From: Sweltsa coloradensis
Lineage: Eukaryota > Arthropoda > Insecta > Plecoptera > Chloroperlidae
Length of the DNA: 64,000 bases
Assembly: GCA_024449915.1 (NCBI GenBank)
Contig: JAMZAV010000309.1
Span: 1-64,000 of the forward strand
Reading direction: 5' to 3'
Part shown: positions 53,501-59,500 of the stretch, piece by piece
Layout: the number at the start of each line of letters is the position of its first letter
How positions within the stretch are numbered: position 1 is the first letter of the stretch
Position numbers and translations under genes: made by a program
Notes under the pieces: model-generated
The model's input: only the letters and a program-made list of their open reading frames with translations
Database searches by the model: none
Told to the model about the DNA's origin: nothing

Positions 53501-56500
53501 TAAAAAAATAACTTTTTTAAAGTTCAAGTTTCTTTTTATTTTAAAGTTTGTTTAATACGACTGCAGAGTGACTGATGTGCAACTTGCAACTACAATTCAG
53601 AGATTAAAATGTACCCGTCCTGATGGTCTAGTGGTTAAGACGCCTGCCTGGAATGCGGGAGACCCGTGGTTCGAATCCCGGTTGGGGCGGACTTTTTTAA
53701 TTTCTGAATTGTAATTACACCTACGGGAGTGTTTCCCGACTAACCAAATCGAGAAACAATATAAGCTATTATTTCAAAGCTAGTTTGCACCATTAACAGC
53801 TCTTAAGATAAATGTGACAAGATCCTCACGGCACTTAGAACCTTATGACATTCTAAATTTCACGGAATTTAGTTTTAAAAGGTTTCAAGTGCAATAAAAT
53901 GCACTGCCAAAATCTGGAATTTCTAATAGAACTGCATTTTGTAAATTTGTGTTAATACTCAAACGAACCTTAAGCTGTGAACTAAAAATAAATAATAGAT
54001 TTTAAAAAACAGACTGTGTGATTTTTCTGATCTTCTTTTGTTCATAGCTCAAAACTATTGGAGATGGACTTCTGACCTTATGAAAGTAAGGTCACGAAAT
54101 GACATCGAAGACATCCAGGCAGTTTACGGAACATGATTGTATTGTTTTGACTTACACTTGCCACACTTGAGGTTCCACTTATAGGTCGGAACAGGCTTTG
54201 TTGGTGATATCGATATTATCGATTCGATAATGACATTGCCATTTTGATAATCGATAATGAAAAAGTATCGATGTGCAGTGCATCCCTAAAATTACTTAAT
54301 TGTAACTGTAAACATGGCATATAAGCAAACATTCCAGGCAATAATATTTTGGTCAAAACAAAAACGTTTGGACAAGTTTATTGATAAAAAAGTGATTAGT
54401 TGATGGCGGCAGTCAAGACCATATACCTCGGACAAGAGACATGTTAGCTTGAGTCTTGACGGGTTCGTTATGCGCTTCGCAGCGACAAAAGCATGCAGGT
54501 CATAACCAATAGAATAATATGGTACTCATAAACCATTATTAGTGTGATGGGTCAGTCAATCAGGTTTGTTTTATTAGGGAGACTTAGGCCTAATATTTTA
54601 ATGATTTTAAGTTTTTAACACCTTTTGAATTTTCAATGTCGATGATTTCATTTTTGATTTCAATGTCTAGGTCGAAATTTTACATGGATGCACAGTCTTA
54701 CAAGAAATGTAGGCCTATTAAAAAACAGTGTCTGTAGTCCCTACTGTCAAAGACCCTTAATTTACTCCTTACATTTGTTTATGAATATGCTGCAAGCATT
54801 ATGTAAATTCAAGGTTCAATATGGTCAATGACTGAATAATTAACTAATTATTAATTAAACATACTTTGGAAAATATCCGTGTTATGAGTCTTAATATAGT
54901 TTCTTTTTCAGGACTTGCATCAAACTTGGTCAGCCAATCGAGAAGCTTAAATACCAAATCATTGTTTGAGAACAGATCTTGCTCATCGATTGCACCATGA
55001 TCCAGTTTTGAAATGATGTTATTGAGAGCACGAACTCGAATTTCTTCCAAATCATGACCTAAAATAAGATTTAAACAATAAATTAAAACAGTGAAGGTTC
55101 AATACTTTAATAAAAATAGTCTACTACAGAACAGCACTATTTACTCGATTGTAGACCGTTTCCCAGTTTTCAGATGTCATAAATTGAAAAGCTGGTTTGC
55201 GTGCGAATGTAGGTTGCACAATTATAATATGATAGTGAAGTGAGTATGGGTTGAAAAATATCCTGAAATTACGGTTAAAAATTTCAAATAAATATACATT
55301 AAACAACAAAATAACAAGGTAGCCTAAGTAAGGGATGGAATGAGAGTGATGACTAGAGGAGTCGAAATTACAAACCGAAGACAAGATTTAAGATTGTCAG
55401 TAACAATAGCGGATCAGTTATCCCTATTTCAGTCGTCGTTTGCTCGCAGTATGACACATGAGCCGCGTACATAGTGCCGTAAGTGTAGCATTTTTTTAAA
55501 TTTCACCCTTGTCCCGTACTTTCTTTATCAAATACAATTTTTTTTACAGCATAAAAGTACCCTACTCTATCACATTATTATGTATAACTATGCGTGAGTC
55601 AAGTCGTGACTCGTGCGTGAGTATATGATGCGTGCATATACGTGAGCGAGCTAAAGAATTGCGACTTACTAACGTGAGTGTGCACGAGCGTGTAATGAGA
55701 TTTTACTTGAGTGTGTTACTGTGCGTGATTGGAAAATGCTAGCTCGTGACGTGACCCAACGTGAGTCAAAATCCACTCACGCACTCACCTCTACCCCAGA
55801 CCCCATGCTGATCCAGAGAGTTACCTTACACTTTACTTAGTCCCAAAAACAAAATATGGTCACCTTGGTAAAACTTATGCTAGCACACTGATTTCCCACT
55901 CAATTTGAGCTCATAATGCCAATGTTTGAAAAACAAAAGTAACTATGTAGTCGGCCTAGACCAATGACATAAAATAATGATAAGCTTTGGTATGCAAAGA
56001 AGCGCTAGACGCTCAGTCTCCTATCCTTCACCCTGAGCGCTAGTGTGCCGATTAGAAGCCATCTTGAAGGGGGAAAAGGAGCCCCACCATACTACGGGGA
56101 TGAGAAAATATGTAAACAGATGGCGGACGTTTTCCATATATGTGGTGTTTGTTGTTGAGCGGATGGGCGAGCACCGCCTTCTGTATACAAATATGCACAA
56201 ATTTATGTACATTTAGACGGCTGTTTTCCCCTTCAAGATGGCTTCAAATTGGCATGCTTTTCACGGCCACACTGAGAGTCTAGCATATTAATTGAATGTC
56301 ATTGGCCTAGACAACAAAAAATCAGCATTACCCCACCCCCCTAACCATAGGTACAAAGAAATCTGGAATACCAGTAGGCCTACCTCGTATTTATAAGCGG
56401 TTGGTTCTTCCGTACGACGGTCGATCGAATTCGTGGTGGTGGGCAACTGCACTATTATAAGGAAATATTAATGGAGAAAGGCTACAAAAGAACAGCTAGG

Positions 56501-59500
56501 CCTAGCCTAGATCTATTCATCATTCCACCTCTCAGTTTTTTTTTTGGTTTATTTGGATTAAGGACGCGTCAGCCGTTAGGTCATAATGCACCACTCTAGC
56601 CTAAGGGAGGTGGGGAGGAGGGGCCCTTGCTGGTCAGAACCAGCCACGGGTACGGGGAGGAAGGGGGGTTTCTCACGTCGCGGTCGTCATCGTCTTTGTT
56701 ATTGTTCGTTGAGTCATTGTCATCGTCGGCGGGGGGGTCATCAAGGAAAGGGGACAAGGTCCCCGATGACGATTGCTAGAGCTCACCTCTAGTTTCGGGG
56801 AGTAATATACTCCGCTCTTACTAGCTGATGTTTGCGAGGTGGACTTTTTCTCTTGAATTGCCTTTTACGATTAGCAAAGCCATGCTCTGGGTCAATTCTA
56901 CTTAACTACTTACTTCTCTATTAAAATGATCTAGAGAGAGATTACATTTTTAAATTAATTATATTGTGTTACTCTTCCACTTTTGGAGCCAACATATAGA
57001 CATATCAATAAATAAATTTTTTCTTGAACATAATAATTATGTTCCAGAAAATTTTTTGAAATTGAAATTGAAAAAAAAATATAAATGTGGGGAAAGAGTA
57101 ATAGTGAAATTTTAAAAAAAGACAAAGTACTCGGAATCGAATTGGACTCGATTCTAAGAACTTGCACTCGACTCGAATAAAAAAAAATCAGGACTTGCAC
57201 ACCACTAATTTTTCTGTCATTATTTGCATTGATTTTGTTTATAGATAATGAAAAATCAAAATGTAATAATCAAGCAACTGAACTACGCCAAAATATATTA
57301 AAAGTTAAATCATGTTTATTACCATACAAATTCAATTTATTTTCAATTACCTTTTTTATTATTATTGATTAGGACTTTATTAGTATATGATGCCCCCAGC
57401 AATACATTTTTGGAAAAAATTCCGCCTCCAGTGGCTGGGGCTCTGCCCCGCTACCCCAGACCCCGAAATGGTCCATGGAGTACAAAGTACATATTACTCA
57501 CTTTAGTTGTCCCGGTTTGTAACTTTTAAAATATGGTCACCTTAACTAAGGGTAACATAAAAAAACTTGAAACCATACAAAATCAAGCCACTAAATTTAT
57601 CAGCCAAAGAAAAGACTGCAACAGCATAGACAGGCAAAAAATTTGCAATATCTTATCCATAGAAAACTGTCTAATTGAAATTGACATTGTCTTCCTAAAA
57701 GAAGATGTTTACAATACAGTGGACTTAGACCCACTGCACAGAATTAAACTTAATTATCGCTCGGCAAGATATGGCAGAGGAGTCACGCTTTGTCCACCAT
57801 TTGCCCGAACTTCACTTTACCAAGACGGCTTCTATTGTAGGAGTGCAAACTTATACAATAAGTTAAATTTCGAAACAAAAAACACTAACTCTATTAAATC
57901 ATTCCAAAAGCAGCTTAGGCAGTCTTTATTCTAAGAGCTTGGCAAATTGACACTAACACACGCACTCTCACTTACACACGCAAACACAAACACACACACA
58001 AACACCAACACCAACACCAACACAAACACAAACACAATTACAAACACAAACACGCACAAGCTCACTCCCAAGCTCATACATTCACTCTCAAACACAACCT
58101 ACTCATAGAACTGTAAATATGTAAGTTATCATCATGCTCACCCCTTTTATCATCAGCTGTACAATCAGTATCACTCATCACTCATATCATTCATTGACAT
58201 AAATTTAAGAACCTAGGATTAAGAACTAGCTGATAAGAGAATGGTCATGGGGCACACATTACATGTGTATATGGGGCTTGCTCTGACGCTCACTACCATC
58301 ATTGTGTTCTGACTGATATATTGTATCACATTTTATGTATCTATGTATTCCGTCTTAACATGACGAAAATAAATAATAATAAAAATAATAATAATAATAA
58401 TAAGAAGAAGAAGAAGAAATTATTTCTACGTTGGAACGTAAGAACGTAAGTAAGAATGTCAAGAAATTATTTTTATGTTCGAACGTAAGAATGACAAGAA
58501 ATGATTCTTACGTTCAACCAGTTAACAACAACCTAAAATGTGTGGGCAGCTTATTATCACAGTGCGGTGTGGCAGTGGCAGGATGGTAGGGGAGAAGGGG
58601 TAAACAAGGGACACATGTAAACAAGCCCAATAAAAAGCATTTTAATGGTTCAAAAAATCTGAAAAAAATCTGAAGTGTTGTTTTTACTGCACTTCCACTA
58701 GGTACCCTGTAAGATTCAGTTGATTCTAATGACTCTATTCTGCAGCATCCACCATTTTGTATTTTTGGGTTCAACAAGTAAATATTTCAACTTATGCTTT
58801 CTTATTAATATTATCTATAATAATCATACATTCTGGTTGAAACTTGATAAAATAAGTTCATTCACTATCTAGCTACATTATGCACAACTTGGCTGCAAAA
58901 TCTAAATAAATCATATTTGATAAAATCTTGATTTGGAAAAAAGTGAGGGAAGGGGCACATGTCAACAGACATGTTTGGGGCACATGTAAACACTTGCTAT
59001 CACATACTAGATATGCATTTTAAAGGAACCATAACTATTATCAAGGTGCGCAGAAGCGCACCGGGCCAAGCTCCGCTTCCACTAAGCGCCTATTACCGCA
59101 CGCCTACATTGGCACTTAACACGGTGTTCCCGATGCGAAACCATGAGAGATAGAAACCCGCAACTTACTTCAATCGATGGGCTTTTACTATGAGATGACC
59201 CATTTCAAGTTTCATCCCGATCTGCTGATGCGTCTATAGGTTATTGAGACGTTAAGATCGTTCAAAATAACTTTCTTCTCGGTCTGGGTGGGTGGCTGGC
59301 TGGCCCTGGACGTATCAGTTTGTGAGCCTCAATGGATAATGTTAGAGAAGCTAAAATTTGCACCGATGTCAGTCATCTCAGTGGCCATGTGCTTTACAAA
59401 CGGTAATTGGATTAGATGACCGGAAGCTTAAATAATGCAAAAATAACAAATTATTTAATTCGTGTTTTGATAAGAAACGGATTGGCATCGAGTTACAGAA

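Larger units (their letters stand above)
52405..53600. repeat. inverted repeat with about 165-bp arms
   Basis: The arm at about 52405-52585 (TTGCAAGTTGCACGTCAGT through AATCTTTTAAAAGTTCC) recurs inverted at about 53460-53600. The space between holds the split SINE and the TTAA element. Confidence 0.7.
51485..54288. mobile_element. hAT-type element, family 3, 2.8 kb, with nested insertions
   Basis: Inverted ends TAGGGATGCAC and the 8-bp duplication AAATTACT (51477-51484, 54289-54296). The subterminal regions carry ATCGATAAT words. The block ACCTTACTTTCATAAGG (51735-51755) recurs inverted at 54075-54100. No transposase is visible. Its size comes from an internal inverted repeat, two tRNA-like SINE parts and a TTAA element. 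Confidence 0.9.

Noticed and set aside
53622..53697. Possible tRNA gene with anticodon GGA
   Set aside because: The T stem pairs poorly, there is no long variable arm expected for serine, and a second copy with shared flanks shows a dispersed SINE.
55124..55384. 86-codon minus-strand frame near RTTN exon 2
   Set aside because: Exon 2 joins exon 1 in phase without it, and its hydrophobic sequence has no rotatin similarity.
58370..58425. CRISPR-like or regulatory direct repeats
   Set aside because: Simple AAT/AAG microsatellite at the end of a LINE.
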